The position numbers were made by a program, and so were the translations under genes. A stretch of 64,000 nucleotides of DNA, taken from positions 24,328,541 to 24,392,540 of the forward strand of contig CM055094.1 in the NCBI GenBank assembly GCA_029204225.1, in the 5' to 3' direction. The DNA is from Diphasiastrum complanatum. Lineage: Eukaryota; Streptophyta; Lycopodiopsida; Lycopodiales; Lycopodiaceae. The stretch's first letter is position 1. Each line of letters starts with the position of its first letter. Positions 41,145-51,156 of this stretch are shown here, in pieces. The notes beneath the pieces are model-generated. The model saw only the letters and a program-made list of their open reading frames with translations, ran no database searches and was not told the origin of the DNA.

Positions 41145-42361
41145 TGTTGTAAAGCTACCTTTACAAGCTTTACTTCCGGCGCCATCGACGCCAGCTATGT
41201 CCCAGGCGCCAGCAGCGCTCCTGCTGCTCCCGGCGCCACTGTGACCAGAATCCAGCCGGCGCCAAGTTCCTATGGCTGAAAATCTTTGATCGGTTCTAGC
41301 GGAGTCCAGAGAGCTCAGATCGATGTGCAATCACCTCACACGATCTAGGCATGATTAAAGGAAGCCTGGGGATCAATAAAATCTAGAGAGAGAAAATGAC
41401 TTTCTAGAAAGAGAAAATCCTAGAGAGAGAAAAACGTGCTTTACCAGCTTGGGTAGAGTGCTTGGTATGAGGGGGGGTGCCGAATCACACCAATACTATA
41501 GGGGAGTGCGGGTTGCGACTCAGGGCGAGCTCCAACCAAGTCTCAGCCTCCCTTGCTGGAATGTTGTCATGGCTCTCGCCTTGGCATGCTAGCGCCCCGG
41601 AGACTAGGGTCCGTCACACACTTGAAATGTAACCTTCTCAGATTTATCAATAAAGTGGGATTTTCCTCAAACTGACTCTGATTACCTTCTGGGTTTCAGT
41701 GTTCGGTAAAAGCACCAGTTGTAAGGCCGCTTCCAAATTTTTAACTTGGCACATAGCTGAGGGTCGTATCCCGGGACGCCAGCGGTATGCCGTCGGGACC
41801 ATTCGGTCCTTGGCGCCAGCGGTATGCTGTCGGGACCATTTGGTCCAGGAACTGATTGTTTCCATATCTGTCGCGGCTTGTGGTTCTGAGTGTTCCTTGC
41901 ATAAACGTGAATGGGTTAAGCTCTTGGGGAATGGGCTCTAACCTGTCGGCTGAGTTGGATGGCTTGCTTGGGTGGACGTTACCTGTTTATGGCTGTCCAG
42001 TCTGGCGTGGCGCAAGGTTGGCTTCCAGCGCTCGTGACGAAGCTTTCAGTTGGTTAAGTCTGATGTAAGTCAGACCGCTTGCTTGGAATGGATGTTACTC
42101 GTTTGTAACGAAGCTTCGAGTTGGTTAAGTTTGATGTATGTCTGGCGGCTTGCTTGGAGGGAAGTCACCCACATCGGGACCCCCGATCTGGCATGGCGCC
42201 AGGTTGGATCTCAATGTTGGTCCTCGGAACTTCAAGTTGGTTAAGTCTGATCGTTGTTGGCGAGTTAGCTGCTTGTATGTCAAGTGGGTTCGGATGGCAA
42301 GAGTTGAAGGCTGGGAAGCTAAGTCGTGGTTCCCGGCTCCCTTTGGGATGCCTGCGCTACA
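41145..42361 (+). mobile_element. LTR-c (3' LTR, 1217 bp)
   Basis: TGTTGTAAAGC...GCGCTACA, collinear with LTR-b over its whole length and with LTR-a except for the inverted part. The last base adjoins the right CATTA duplication. Confidence 0.88.
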
Positions 42362-42366
42362 CATTA
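42362..42366 (+). repeat. Target site duplication CATTA (right)
   Basis: CATTA follows LTR-c and matches 36250-36254. Confidence 0.8.
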
Positions 42367-43188
42367 CCGTGACAGGAGAAGGCTTGTCCCCCTCGGGCCT
42401 TTTGCCCTAATACAAACTAGGTCATTGGGCTCCCACCCCTGGTACAAATGGTTTCATTGGGCTTTCACCCTTGGGCAACCACATGACCACCAACCATTGA
42501 CAATCCACATACACATTTTTTAGTCACTTTTCATGAACTAGATCTCATGTTCATTTTTTCTTAGGACATAGTTCTCATTGGTTCACTTTTTTTGAAATAT
42601 TTTCAGCAATATTTCTATTTTTCTAGCGATTGCTATTTGTCTCTAACTTCACAAGATTCATCTTTGATTGACATACTTCATTTTGAGCTTTCATTCCATG
42701 AAGCCATGGTTTGCACTTTGTACTTCCAATATGTTCATCTCATACAATACAATAAATGGAACTCCAAAATCAATCTCTCAAATTCTCAAAAAGGGTGTAC
42801 AATGAGATTTTCATTAAGCATATAGTGTAAGCTCGAGTTTCACCTACTTTTAGCACATGGTGAATCTTAGACTATGATTGGACCTCACAAGCCATCATGA
42901 TAAGAGTAATTGGATGAAGTGCACTACTTTCACATTTGGTACTCTACAAAATAGCACACATGTTGACCCTTCATGGAGTTCGAGGTAAAGACCTAAATGT
43001 CTATGCCAAATCATGCTTGAGATATGTACAAAATGTGTGGTGGTTGAGGTCCAACCTCATGCTGACACTCAACATGCAAATTAACTAGCTAGCTATTATC
43101 TACTTTCACACTCCTCTTTAAAAGAGGGCTAGGGTTGAACTTTTTCTCTCACAAAGTGATAGTGGGCTGAACCCATGTCAGTCATCTT
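42367..43188. other. No recognised gene
   Basis: AT-rich DNA between the LARD-like element and the truncated copia RT. No motif found. Confidence 0.45.
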
Positions 43189-43821
43189 TTATTCCTGGGC
43201 CAGCATGCATTTTGTATCCTTCATCAGATTCAGATTGTTACTGAATAAGAGTGTATCATCTACATAGAGAGTGATGATTATGAAGTAATATGATATAGAC
43301 TTGAAGTAGACATTCGAGTCTGCCGAGTTTGGAATAAAACCATTCCCTATCAGAAATGCATTGATCTTCTGAAAACTGGGTGACTGTTTCAGCCCGTAGA
43401 GCGCCTTGTGGATTTTGCATACAAGGTGTTGTTGCTTGCCGTTGAGTTCATATCCCTCTGGCTGCGTCATATAGATTTCCTCTTCGATGGTTCCATTGAG
43501 GAAAGCAGTCTGGACATCCATCTAGTGGACTTCAAGATCTGCTGCTGCTGCAAAGGAGAGGAGTAGGCGGATCGAAGCATGTTTAACAACTGGGCTGAAG
43601 GTTTCTGAATAATCCAGATCTAGAATCTGGGAAAAGCCTTTGGCGACTAGAATCTGGGAAAAGCCTTTGGCGACTAGTCTGGCCTTGTAATGATTTATCC
43701 TTCCTTCAGCATCGTACTTCTTCTTGAATATCCATTTGCATGAAATTGGGTTTCGGTCCTTTGGCGGCTCAGTGACTATCCATGTTTGATTCTTCATCAG
43801 AGAATCGAATTCGTTGTCCAT
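43189..43821 (-). pseudogene. Copia element 1 reverse transcriptase (partial)
   Basis: The first reading (43821-43522) has WIFKKKYDAEGRINHYKARL and YSETFSPVVKHASIR, the fingers. A TAG at 43519-43521 interrupts just before MDVQTAFLNGTIEEEIYM (motif A). Then come KALYGLKQSP (motif B) and LYVDDTLLFS (catalytic YVDD). The protein stops shortly after, at 43189. A 27-bp tandem duplication (43620-43673) repeats LVAKGFSQI in frame. RNase H is lost. Confidence 0.85.
43620..43673 (-). repeat. In-frame 27-bp tandem duplication in the copia RT
   Basis: CTAGAATCTGGGAAAAGCC and the rest of a 27-bp unit occur twice in direct succession, with no differences seen. This adds nine residues to the RT fingers. 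Confidence 0.95.
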
Positions 43822-44164
43822 CGCTGCCTTTCACTTGTCAACATCAAGAGTAGACATCGCCTCATAACGGTGGTTGGTTCCTACACAAAGTAGCAGGCCG
43901 GATCATCCATAAATCTGGATGGAGGCTGTCTGGACCTGTTCGACTTTCTGGGTTGAACTTCGGTCCTCTGATGTGGGTTGACTTGTTGAGGTTCTGACTC
44001 ATTGTTGGAGTCAGTGTCGTTATTTTGTAATTGAATCTCTGGATCGGAATTGTCTGGTTGCTCGATCTTTGGGTCAGATTTATCAGTAGCTTTCCCTTTG
44101 TAGTCGATGAACTGGTCTTCCACAAAAATGACATCTCTACTGGTGAATGTCTTCTTGGTATCCA

Positions 44165-44926
44165 AATTGTAGAGCTTGTATGCCTTGCGATCTAGGGAAT
44201 AGCCGATGAATATTGTCTTCTTGCTCTTATCATCCAGCTTTTTCCTTAGATCTTTAGGGATTTGAACAAAAGCGATGATCTAAACACTCGAATGTTTTTG
44301 AGTGATGGTTTTGATCTTGTCCACACCTCATAAGGTGTCTTGCCATTTAGGGCTTTGGTGATAAATCGCTTCTGCAAATAGGCAGCTATAGTAATAGCTT
44401 CTGTTCAGAATTTCTTTAGAAGAGAGGCATGGGCCATCATGCTCTTGGCACTTTCAATGAGTGTCCGATTCTTCCATTCAACTACACCATTGGACTAAGG
44501 TGAGTTGCTGGTTGTATATTGATGATGTATCCCATTGGCCTTGTAGAACTCCTTGAATTATGTGGAGATATACTCTCCCTCTCCATCTGTGCGTAGAGCT
44601 TTGATCTTCCTTTGGGTTTGATTTTCTACAGATGCCTTGAACTGCTTGAAGAACTTAAATTCTTCAGATTTGTTCTTCATAAAGTAGGTAGCAGTCCTTC
44701 GAAAGAAGTCGTCGATGAAGGTTAGAAAATAGAGAGCTCCCCCTGTGGAAGCAGTCTGCATCGGGCCACAAATGTCGCTATGTACAAGGTCAAGCAACCC
44801 CTTGGATGTATGAACTGAGTCTGAAATAAAGGGACTTCTAGCATGCTTGCTGATAATATAGCTTTCGCATGGAGAAGTTGGCTTGTTGACAGAAGGCAGA
44901 TCTTGTACTAGACTCTGAGCTGACAT
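44165..44926 (-). pseudogene. Copia element 1 integrase
   Basis: The core reading 44926-44558 carries the first catalytic Asp in LVHSDICGPM, FIDDFFRRT, and the second Asp in IKALRTDGEGEY. Past a stop near 44558 the frame resumes with NGVVEWKNRTLIESAK (about 44500-44450), which holds the catalytic Glu. It ends in the copia C-terminal KTFTSRDVIFVED. All three DDE residues are present but on separate readings. Confidence 0.82.
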
Positions 44927-44929
44927 TTG

Positions 44930-45346
44930 CTAAATATTGTTGAAGTTAAGATGACAAAGTCTGAAATACCACATCATATCAGTTGATTCAGAAGTGGCTG
45001 TGTGAAGAGCTTGATTGTTAGAAGAGTAGCAATGGTTGAGTTTGTAAAGATATCCACTTCTTCTTCCATAGGCTAAAACCTTCCAGGATTTGTCAAGAAT
45101 TGTGCAGCCTTCTATATCAAATTTGACCCTTCGACCTAAATCGGTGATTTTGCTAACTGAGAGTAAATTTTTGGTTAGATTTGGAACATGGAGAACATTG
45201 GACAACAATTTGACTTCACCTCTTTTAAATTCAACTCTAACTGTTCCTTCACCTTCGATTGAATGTGATGAGTTGTGTCCAAGTTGCACAACTCGAGAGT
45301 GGGTGAATGACTTATAGTCTTTGAACCAGTCTCTATGGTGAGTCAT
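44930..45346 (-). pseudogene. Copia element 1 protease end and GAG-pre-integrase domain
   Basis: This 138-residue reading contains V-KLLSNVLHVPNLTKNLLSVSK, the conserved region between protease and integrase. It continues to S-T-DMMWYFRLCHLNFNNI, where the canonical sequence is 'LWH.RLGH', so the first His of the zinc site is changed (WYFRLCH). Confidence 0.8.
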
Positions 45347-45349
45347 GTG

Positions 45350-45637
45350 TTGAGTTGTGCTGGAATCTAGATATCAGGAATCGATATCTTGTTGTTCTCC
45401 TTCTTTGGTCATGAAAGCTGCTTCATCTTCTTCTTGTTGATGATTTGAGTGAATGGTTGTAGCACTATGTGCTTGTTGTTGGAACTGCTTCTTCTTTTTG
45501 TTGTTGTATTTCAAAGTTCGACAGTCCTTGATTTCGTGGCCAATCCTCTTACAGTATCTGCAAAAAAAATTTTGCACTGGTTGGAATGATGAAGGGCTTG
45601 AATTCGATCCTGAACTAGATTTTGGTCCAGACTGCAT
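45350..45637 (-). pseudogene. Copia element 1 zinc knuckle and protease start
   Basis: C-R-Y-C-K-R-I-G-H-E-I-K-D-C is a clean CCHC knuckle at the gag end. The protease motif follows a stop near 45371: YLDSSTTQHM, where copia proteases carry D-S-G. The third residue of the catalytic triad is Ser, and the usual Trp before it is a stop, so the protease is dead. Confidence 0.75.
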
Positions 45638-45805
45638 GTTGCTCTTCTTGTCAGTATAGTCTAACTTTTTAGATCTCTTGGATCTAAACTTTTGATTTTT
45701 TGAATATAGAGCTTGAGGATCCGATCCTGAGCCTGAGGAGGATGCTGATCTTCTGATCTCCTCTTGTAGGAGAAGCGAAACTACTCTTGATAGAGTTAGG
45801 TGCTC

Positions 45806-46300
45806 CTAGGTAGAAATTGCCATTACCCAATTTTTGTAGGCTTCAGGTAGACTCAATAATAGAGTCATGAGTGCATCAGAATCTTCTATGACTGAGCCAG
45901 TTGCAGTCATCTGCTCCATAAGATTTTTGAAGGTGTTGAGATGACTCAAAACACTATCTGCATCAGACATTTTGAGGGTGAAGAATTTCTTCCTCAAATG
46001 AAGCTTGGAAATAACGTCTCTGATGTCGTAGAGAGTTGCTAAGATGTCTCATGCATTCTTAGCAGTCTGAGCAGCACGTATGTGGCTGATCTGAGTATCC
46101 TTGATGTTGAGGGTGATCATGGCAAATGCTTTGCCATCTCTCAGTCTCCACTTGGTGATGTTGGTTGCATCTCCTTATGGTTTGAGCTCTATGCCATCAA
46201 TGATGTCCCACAGTTCTTTGGCTAGAAGTATGACCTTCATTTTGAATTTCCAGAGATGGTAGTTATCTCCATCGAGTTTGTCAATGAGAGATGAACTAGA
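45806..46300 (-). pseudogene. Copia element 1 gag
   Basis: The start of the domain reads LDGDNYHLWKFKM (about 46290-46250), the typical copia Gag entry. Further along, DAD-SVLSHLNTFKNLMEQM and L-T-LLLSLPEAYKNWV are the UBN2-type gag helices. Stops interrupt the frame near 46175 and 46050. Gag forms the particle that packages element RNA. Confidence 0.8.
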
Positions 46301-46364
46301 TGATGGATCCAGTCTGATTGAACGAGATCGTTGGTAGAAACAACGATTGTCGGAATACTGTTGG

Positions 46365-47229
46365 CTACACGTTTGCTAGAAAGACGTCTTGATTGTGTAT
46401 GAAGTAGACTCGGGTGAACTTACTGTAGTCGTCAATGAAGGTTATACAGTATTTTGAGCCTCCTACTGAGATCACATCGAAAGGTCCACAGATGTCCAAA
46501 TGTACCAGCTCCAGAATCTTTGTTGTTCTGTAGGAGTCTCTAGTGAATGAAGTTCGGGACACTTTTCCCTTCATGCACGCATCACAGGTTGTCGAATTGG
46601 TTCCATTCGAGATGCTTACCCCTGTGATAGATCCATGCTGGCTTGCTTGATACAATGTCATTGAGTTCATGTGGCATAGTCTCTTGTGCCATAGAACATC
46701 TGTGGAATCATGGGCTTGGTGTGCTTGATCTACCGGTAGGCATACTTTGCGTCTTCCTTGCGTGATCAGCGTATTGGTGTTGGCATCAACAAGGTTGCAT
46801 GTTTCATTTGAAAATGTCACACGCATCCCAACATCTTCTATTCTTGCAACTGATAACAAGTCTTGCTGCAGTGTGGGCATGAATAGAACATCGTCTAGTC
46901 GTCGCTCCTTGTCGTTTGTGTTGAGCCATAACGAACCAATACCATTCACTCAGTGTTTTGATCCGTCTCAAAGGACTATGAATCTTGATGGATCTGTATG
47001 GCGAAAATCGGCCATTATTTGTCTGGACGTGACGAAGTGACTCGGTTGCTCCTGAATCAAGGATTACCTCTTGTGTGTCAGATGTCGACGCTGCACATAC
47101 GTCTATACACAAATAGGTTGTCAAACCTCTGTTGTTTGACCTTTCTTCACCCATCTTTGAGCTTCTGCTCTTCAACGTAGGATGAACTATTATTGTTCTC
47201 CCATTTGCCTTGTGGCTACTTGTTCCTCG
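46365..47229 (-). pseudogene. Copia family 2, copy B: zinc-region end, protease, pre-integrase, integrase start
   Basis: The minus strand reads the gag end like copy A, a protease motif V-ILDSGATE (about 47070-47045) and a frameshifted continuation. The reading 46949-46365 has LDDVLFMPTLQQDLLSVARI, VLWHKRLCHMNSMTLYQAS, C-DACMKGKVSRTSF, LELVHLDICGPFD and CITFIDDYSKFTRVYF. The first integrase Asp is present. It stops at 46365 next to copia element 1. It is more complete in integrase than copy A. Confidence 0.8.
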
Positions 47230-47525
47230 ACAAGTTCCAAAGGTGGAGGCAAGAAGGACAGATCAAAGCTAAAGTGCTTATTTTGTGGAAAGAAGAGGCA
47301 CTTTGCATCCGAGTGCTACAAGAAGAAGAATGCACAAAAGGAGAGCAAACAAGGAAATCTCACACTCGAAGAAGAGGAGGATGAAGGTGATTCATCCTTG
47401 ATGGCATCTACACAAACAACCAAGAGCATCTCTAATGACACATGGTGGATAGATAGTGGGGCCAGCTCCCACATGGCTTTCTAAAAGGATTTTTTTCTCA
47501 TCCCTACTTCCTTTCATTGGTTTTA
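47230..47525 (+). pseudogene. Copia fragment (+): zinc knuckle and protease motif
   Basis: The plus-strand reading carries C-L-F-C-G-K-K-R-H-F-A-S-E-C, an acidic EEEEDEGDSS run and WWIDSGASSHM, an intact copia protease motif. A stop follows at 47482-47484. The fragment lies between two minus-strand copia pieces and resembles the copia piece at 61.6-62.5 kb and the minus-strand piece at 54.4-54.8 kb. Confidence 0.78.
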
Positions 47526-47815
47526 AAAGCGGTGTTCTCTCATGAACAGTGTCATGCTTACTAGCGGACTTCTTGGATCTTTGTGGATCCTGCTTACAAA
47601 ATTGTCTCGCTCACTGGCGGACTTCTCCATTCTGTATTTTTGTCTATCTGTATCTTCTATGTCTATGTATCTTCTATGTCATTAGTGCATCTAGCAACTG
47701 CATATATTCAGAGTAACATTTCTGATTAGATAAATTAAACAATCTAAAACTAATCATAGATTACAAGAGCGGCGGATTAGGCACGTCCTAACGCCCTTCT
47801 GTTGACGTCATCATA

Positions 47816-48163
47816 TCATATCAGGAAACTGTACTTCATGGTACTTGTTTGATCTTCCTGGTCCTCTGGAGCGCGAAGGTGTCTCAAACATTTTCCTTTC
47901 GCGTCGTTTGTCCTTCTCCTGTTGTTCATGTTGTTCGTGAACATTTCATCTTCGCGGTCTTCATTTTCGAGGTCTTCAAGATTTTCAAGGTATTCATTAG
48001 GTTGGGAGTCAAGAGCTAGCAGAGCTTTGGTAATATAAACACTTTGTTTCTTCAGCTCTCTCTCAATGCGTGATAGCTTGATAGCTCCTAGATTGCTCCT
48101 CTGTTTCTCAAATAAACTTCTGTCTAAGGCCTTTGTGAAGATGTCAGCAACCATTTTCTTCAT
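47816..48163 (-). pseudogene. Copia family 2 pol C-terminal extension
   Basis: It continues RNase H with MKKMVADIFTKALDRSLFE, the normal copia pol end. About 90 further residues follow: an acidic NLEDLENEDRED stretch, a basic N-N-RRRTNDAKGKCLR segment and an ending in M-K-YSFLI. The same tail occurs in the separate copy at 50932-51156, so it is a family trait. The extension resembles no domain I know. Confidence 0.7.
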
Positions 48164-48178
48164 TCCAATGAAAGTAGT

Positions 48179-48990
48179 CTACAACTTCTTCTTTTCAATC
48201 AGATCCCTTATCAAGTGGTACTTGATTGCAATGTGTTTCATCCTTGAGTGAAACACGAGATCCTTTGTTAGATGTATTGCGGATGTATTGTCCATCTGCA
48301 AAATCAAAGGTTCATTCCTCGTTTCACCTAGTTCATTAAGGAACTGTTTGAGCCAAGCAATTTCATTGGCCATCTTTGCTGTTGCTACGTATTCTGCTTT
48401 ACAGGATGACTGAGCTACGATGGTCTGTTTTTTGTTGACCCAGAGAATTGTTGCTCCTGCTGTAATGGTACCTCCTCCTAAGACACTTTTCCAATCGTCC
48501 TTGAGAGATGCCCAGCTAGCATCGCTGTAGGAAAGCATCTGGAACTTTGCATCACGAGAATAACAAGTCATTATGTAGGAGTCCTTGACAAAAGGAGTAC
48601 GTGACATCTTACCTATACATGCATCATAGGTCATCAAACTGGTTGCATTCGAGATGCTCACCCTTGTGATTGCTCGTGGCTTGCTTGATACAATGTCATT
48701 GAATTCATATGGCATAGTCTCTTGTGCCATAGAATATCTGACGAATCATCATGGGTTTGATGTACTTGATCTGCAGGTAGGCGTACCTTCAAGTGATACA
48801 TGTTGCCTTTTCTTCTACCTTGTGTAATCAATGTACTGGTGCTTGCATCAATGACATTGCATGCTTTGTCTGAGAATGTCACATGCACCCAGCATCTGTT
48901 ATTCTTGCGACTGATAGCAAGTCCTGTTGTAGTGTAGGTACAAACAGAACGTCTTCGAGTCATCTGTCTCTGTCGTTTGTGTTGAGCCAT
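48179..48990 (-). pseudogene. Copia family 2 pre-integrase fused to RNase H (deletion derivative)
   Basis: 48990-48658 carries the pre-integrase domain (S-D-ILWHKRLCHMNSMTLYQAS). The overlapping reading 48730-48179 continues with T-Y-DACIGKMSRTPFVKDSY and then switches without a break to FQMLSYSDASWASLKDDWKS, the copia RNase H start. It then reads IVAQSSCKAEYVATAKMANE and L-QMDNTSAIHLTKD. Integrase core, its C-terminus and all RT motifs are absent, placing a precise in-frame deletion at about 48565-48575. Confidence 0.82.
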
Positions 48991-49123
48991 AGCGAACCAA
49001 TACCATTCACTTGATGTTTTGATCTGTCTCCAAGAATAATAAATCTTGTTGGATCTACACTCTGAAAGTCAGACATTATCTATCTTGATGTAACGAAGTG
49101 TGAGGTTGCTCCTAAATCAAGGA

Positions 49124-50158
49124 CTACCTCCTATGTGTTAGGTGTCGATACTGCACACATGTCTGCACAGATGTAGGCAATCGAATTACCATGATTTGAT
49201 CTTTCTTCGTCCATCTTCGAGCTTTCTGGCTCTTCGACATAGGACGAACTATTATTGTTCTCCTGTTTGCCTTGAGCTTGTTTGTTTCTTGGGTTCTGGT
49301 AACAGTCCATGGCTGCATGACCCTTCTTGTGACAATGGATACACTCAATCTTTAGATTTAGCCAACACAAATCGATAGTATGTCCTTTGCGTTTGCATCT
49401 CACGCATATTTTCTTGTCGCCATTCTGCTGTTTCGGCTTCCCTTTGTTCTTCCATTTGCCTCTGTTGGCTCCCTCTGCTTGTTGGTCTTGATCCTGCTCT
49501 GACTCCCTCTTAGGCTTGAACTTTGTCTTCTCCTTGTTGTTGTAGAGGGCTTGGTCAGAAGCATCCTTGTGATCAAGGTGCTCACGAGCTTCGACTTCTT
49601 CTCAAATATCGACCACTGTCTTTTTGAGTGTCATAGCTGGATTCTTTGCTAGCAATGTTTGGGTTGTTTGGAAAGATCTTGGTAAAGCTCTTAGCAGATA
49701 GGTAAGCTGCTTCTCTGCTGATACTACATTCTCTACTCCGGAATTGTGTAATGAAGGAACAAATCTTTCATCTTTCTGGTAAAGGAGGTGAGGTCTTTGC
49801 CATCCCATCACAGATTTTTCAACTGATCTTCAAGAAGCATGATCTGACTGCGTGATTCTGTCTGAAATCTTGTGAGTAAAGTATTTCACATCTCTCTTGC
49901 ATTGGAGAGTGTAGCCAGGTTAATCAGGCTATCCTCAATGGATTATGACAACACGGCTACTGCCTTGTCGTTCTTCTCTCTCCATTCGCCTAGCTCCTTG
50001 TCTGTAGTTGTAAGCATCTCTTTGGTGTCGTCTACCCATGGAAATAATCCTTCTCTCTTTAGTATTAGAGAGGTCTTAACCTTCCATGCTAGGAAGTTAG
50101 ACCCTGATGAGTTGAGGATTGTGCAGATCTTTGAATGTATATTGTGTATTGAAGCCAT
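49124..50158 (-). pseudogene. Copia family 2 gag with two zinc knuckles
   Basis: The start M-A-S-I-HNIHSKICTILNSSG with NFLAWKVKTSLILKREGLF (50158-49943) is a copia Gag N-terminus. The middle (49811-49400) is frameshifted. The end (49403-49131) carries two CCHC knuckles: C-K-RKGHTIDLC with an upstream Met/Arg/Cys, and C-I-H-C-H-K-K-G-H-A-A-M-D-C. The start Met lies about 150 bases after the PBS. Confidence 0.78.
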
Positions 50159-50306
50159 TGTTGTAGATCGTGTTCTTCAGCTGTTCTTTCTGATTTCTTG
50201 TTCTGAATGCTTGTCTCCTAGATCTGATAGCTTTGAGACTATATCAGACTGTAAAAAGTTCTGACATTTGAAGGGGATCAAGCTCTAACTCCTACTGACA
50301 AGAATT

Positions 50307-50320
50307 GAGCTCTGATACCA
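50307..50320 (-). other. Primer-binding site of copia family 2, tRNA-iMet
   Basis: The minus strand reads TGGTATCAGAGCTC, the standard plant copia PBS, one base inside the LTR end (GCTTCA, 50322). Confidence 0.9.
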
Positions 50321-50321
50321 C

Positions 50322-50931
50322 TGAAGCGAATCGAAATGAAACGAATAAAACGCGAATAGATTCGAATATGATTGCTGGTCACTACCTGCTATATCATTCC
50401 TACAATCCTCCATAATGTAGACAGACATTGCTGACCCACGTTTAAGTTAATTCAGCATTTAACAAAATGAATCTATATGCGGAATAGATAAAACAAGTGA
50501 ATGAGATACACGAACATTAAGCAGACAATAATTCAATCGAGATCAAACAAATTTTAGAATGATATGTGCAAAAAACAGCTGCAACATCATCTATTGATCC
50601 TCTTGGTCTAAGCACTGTGTATACAGACCCACACAATGCATTGGCGTGAGAGAAGCGATGTTCTCTCATGAACAGTGTCACGCTTACTAGTGGACTTCTT
50701 GGATCTCTGTAGATCCTGCTTACAAAATTGTCTCGCTCAGTGGCAGACTTCTCTATTCTATATTTTTGTCTATCTGTATCTTCTATGTCTGTGTATCTTC
50801 TATGTCATTACAACTGCATACATTCAGAGTAACACTTTTGATTACATAAATTAAACAATCTAAAACTAATCATAGATTACAAGAGTAACGGATTAGGCAC
50901 GTCCTAATGCTCTTCTGTTGACGTCATCATA
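50322..50931 (-). mobile_element. 5' LTR of copia family 2 copy A (about 610 bp)
   Basis: The inner end is at 50322 (TTCGCTTCA on the minus strand). The outer part (50655-50931) is collinear with the truncated 3' LTR at 47526-47815. The exact outer boundary is unclear because pol C-terminal sequence of another copy continues beyond about 50931. Confidence 0.65.
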
Positions 50932-51156
50932 TCATATCAGGAAACTGTACTTCATGGTACTTGTTTGATCTTCCTGGTCCTCTGGAACGTGAAGGTGTCT
51001 CAAACATTTTCCTTTCGCATCGTTTGACCTTCTCCTGTTGTTCGTGTTGTTTGCGAACATTTCGTCTTCGAGGTCTTTGAGATTTTTGAGATATTCATCA
51101 GGTTGGGAGTCAAGAGCTAGCAGAGCTTTGATAAAAGAAATACTTTGTTTCTTCAT
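50932..51156 (-). pseudogene. Second copy of the copia family 2 pol C-terminus
   Basis: This reading matches the tail of copy A (KALLALDSQP.EYL.NL..LE..., NNRRR.NDAKGKCLRHL, EDQEDQTSTMKYSFLI). It joins Ty3/gypsy leader sequence at about 51156. It lies upstream of the shared LTR, so it is the 3' end of another, otherwise lost element. Confidence 0.8.

Larger units (their letters stand above)
36255..42361 (+). mobile_element. LARD-like non-autonomous LTR retrotransposon with rearranged 5' end
   Basis: The 6.1-kb insertion is bounded by CATTA duplications. It consists of LTR-a (36255-37467, distal part inverted), a 132-bp LTR start (37468-37599), LTR-b (37600-38828), a tRNA-iMet PBS (38831-38843), 2.3 kb of internal sequence, a PPT (41131-41144) and LTR-c (41145-42361). 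The internal part holds no gag, protease, integrase or RT motif, as in large retrotransposon derivatives (LARDs) mobilised by other elements. LTR-b and LTR-c differ at only a modest number of positions by eye, so insertion is fairly recent relative to its neighbours. Confidence 0.8.
43189..46340 (-). mobile_element. Ty1/copia element 1 (gag to RT), minus strand, ends missing
   Basis: On the minus strand gag (46300-45806), zinc knuckle (45637-45374), protease (about 45373-45350), pre-integrase (45346-44930), integrase (44926-44165) and RT (43821-43189) follow in copia order (integrase before RT). RNase H, LTRs and PBS are missing. The left end is cut inside the RT palm and the right end abuts another copia family near 46340. 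Confidence 0.85.
47526..50931 (-). mobile_element. Copia family 2, copy A: internally deleted element with PBS and LTRs, minus strand
   Basis: On the minus strand: LTR (50931-50322), PBS (50320-50307), gag (50158-49124), protease/pre-integrase (about 49120-48570), a direct fusion into RNase H (48568-48179), a pol C-terminal extension (48163-47816) and a truncated 3' LTR (47815-47526). Integrase core and RT (roughly 1.7 kb) are deleted, so it is a non-autonomous derivative. Beyond the 5' LTR another pol C-terminus follows (50932-51156), giving a tandem arrangement that shares the LTR. Confidence 0.75.
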
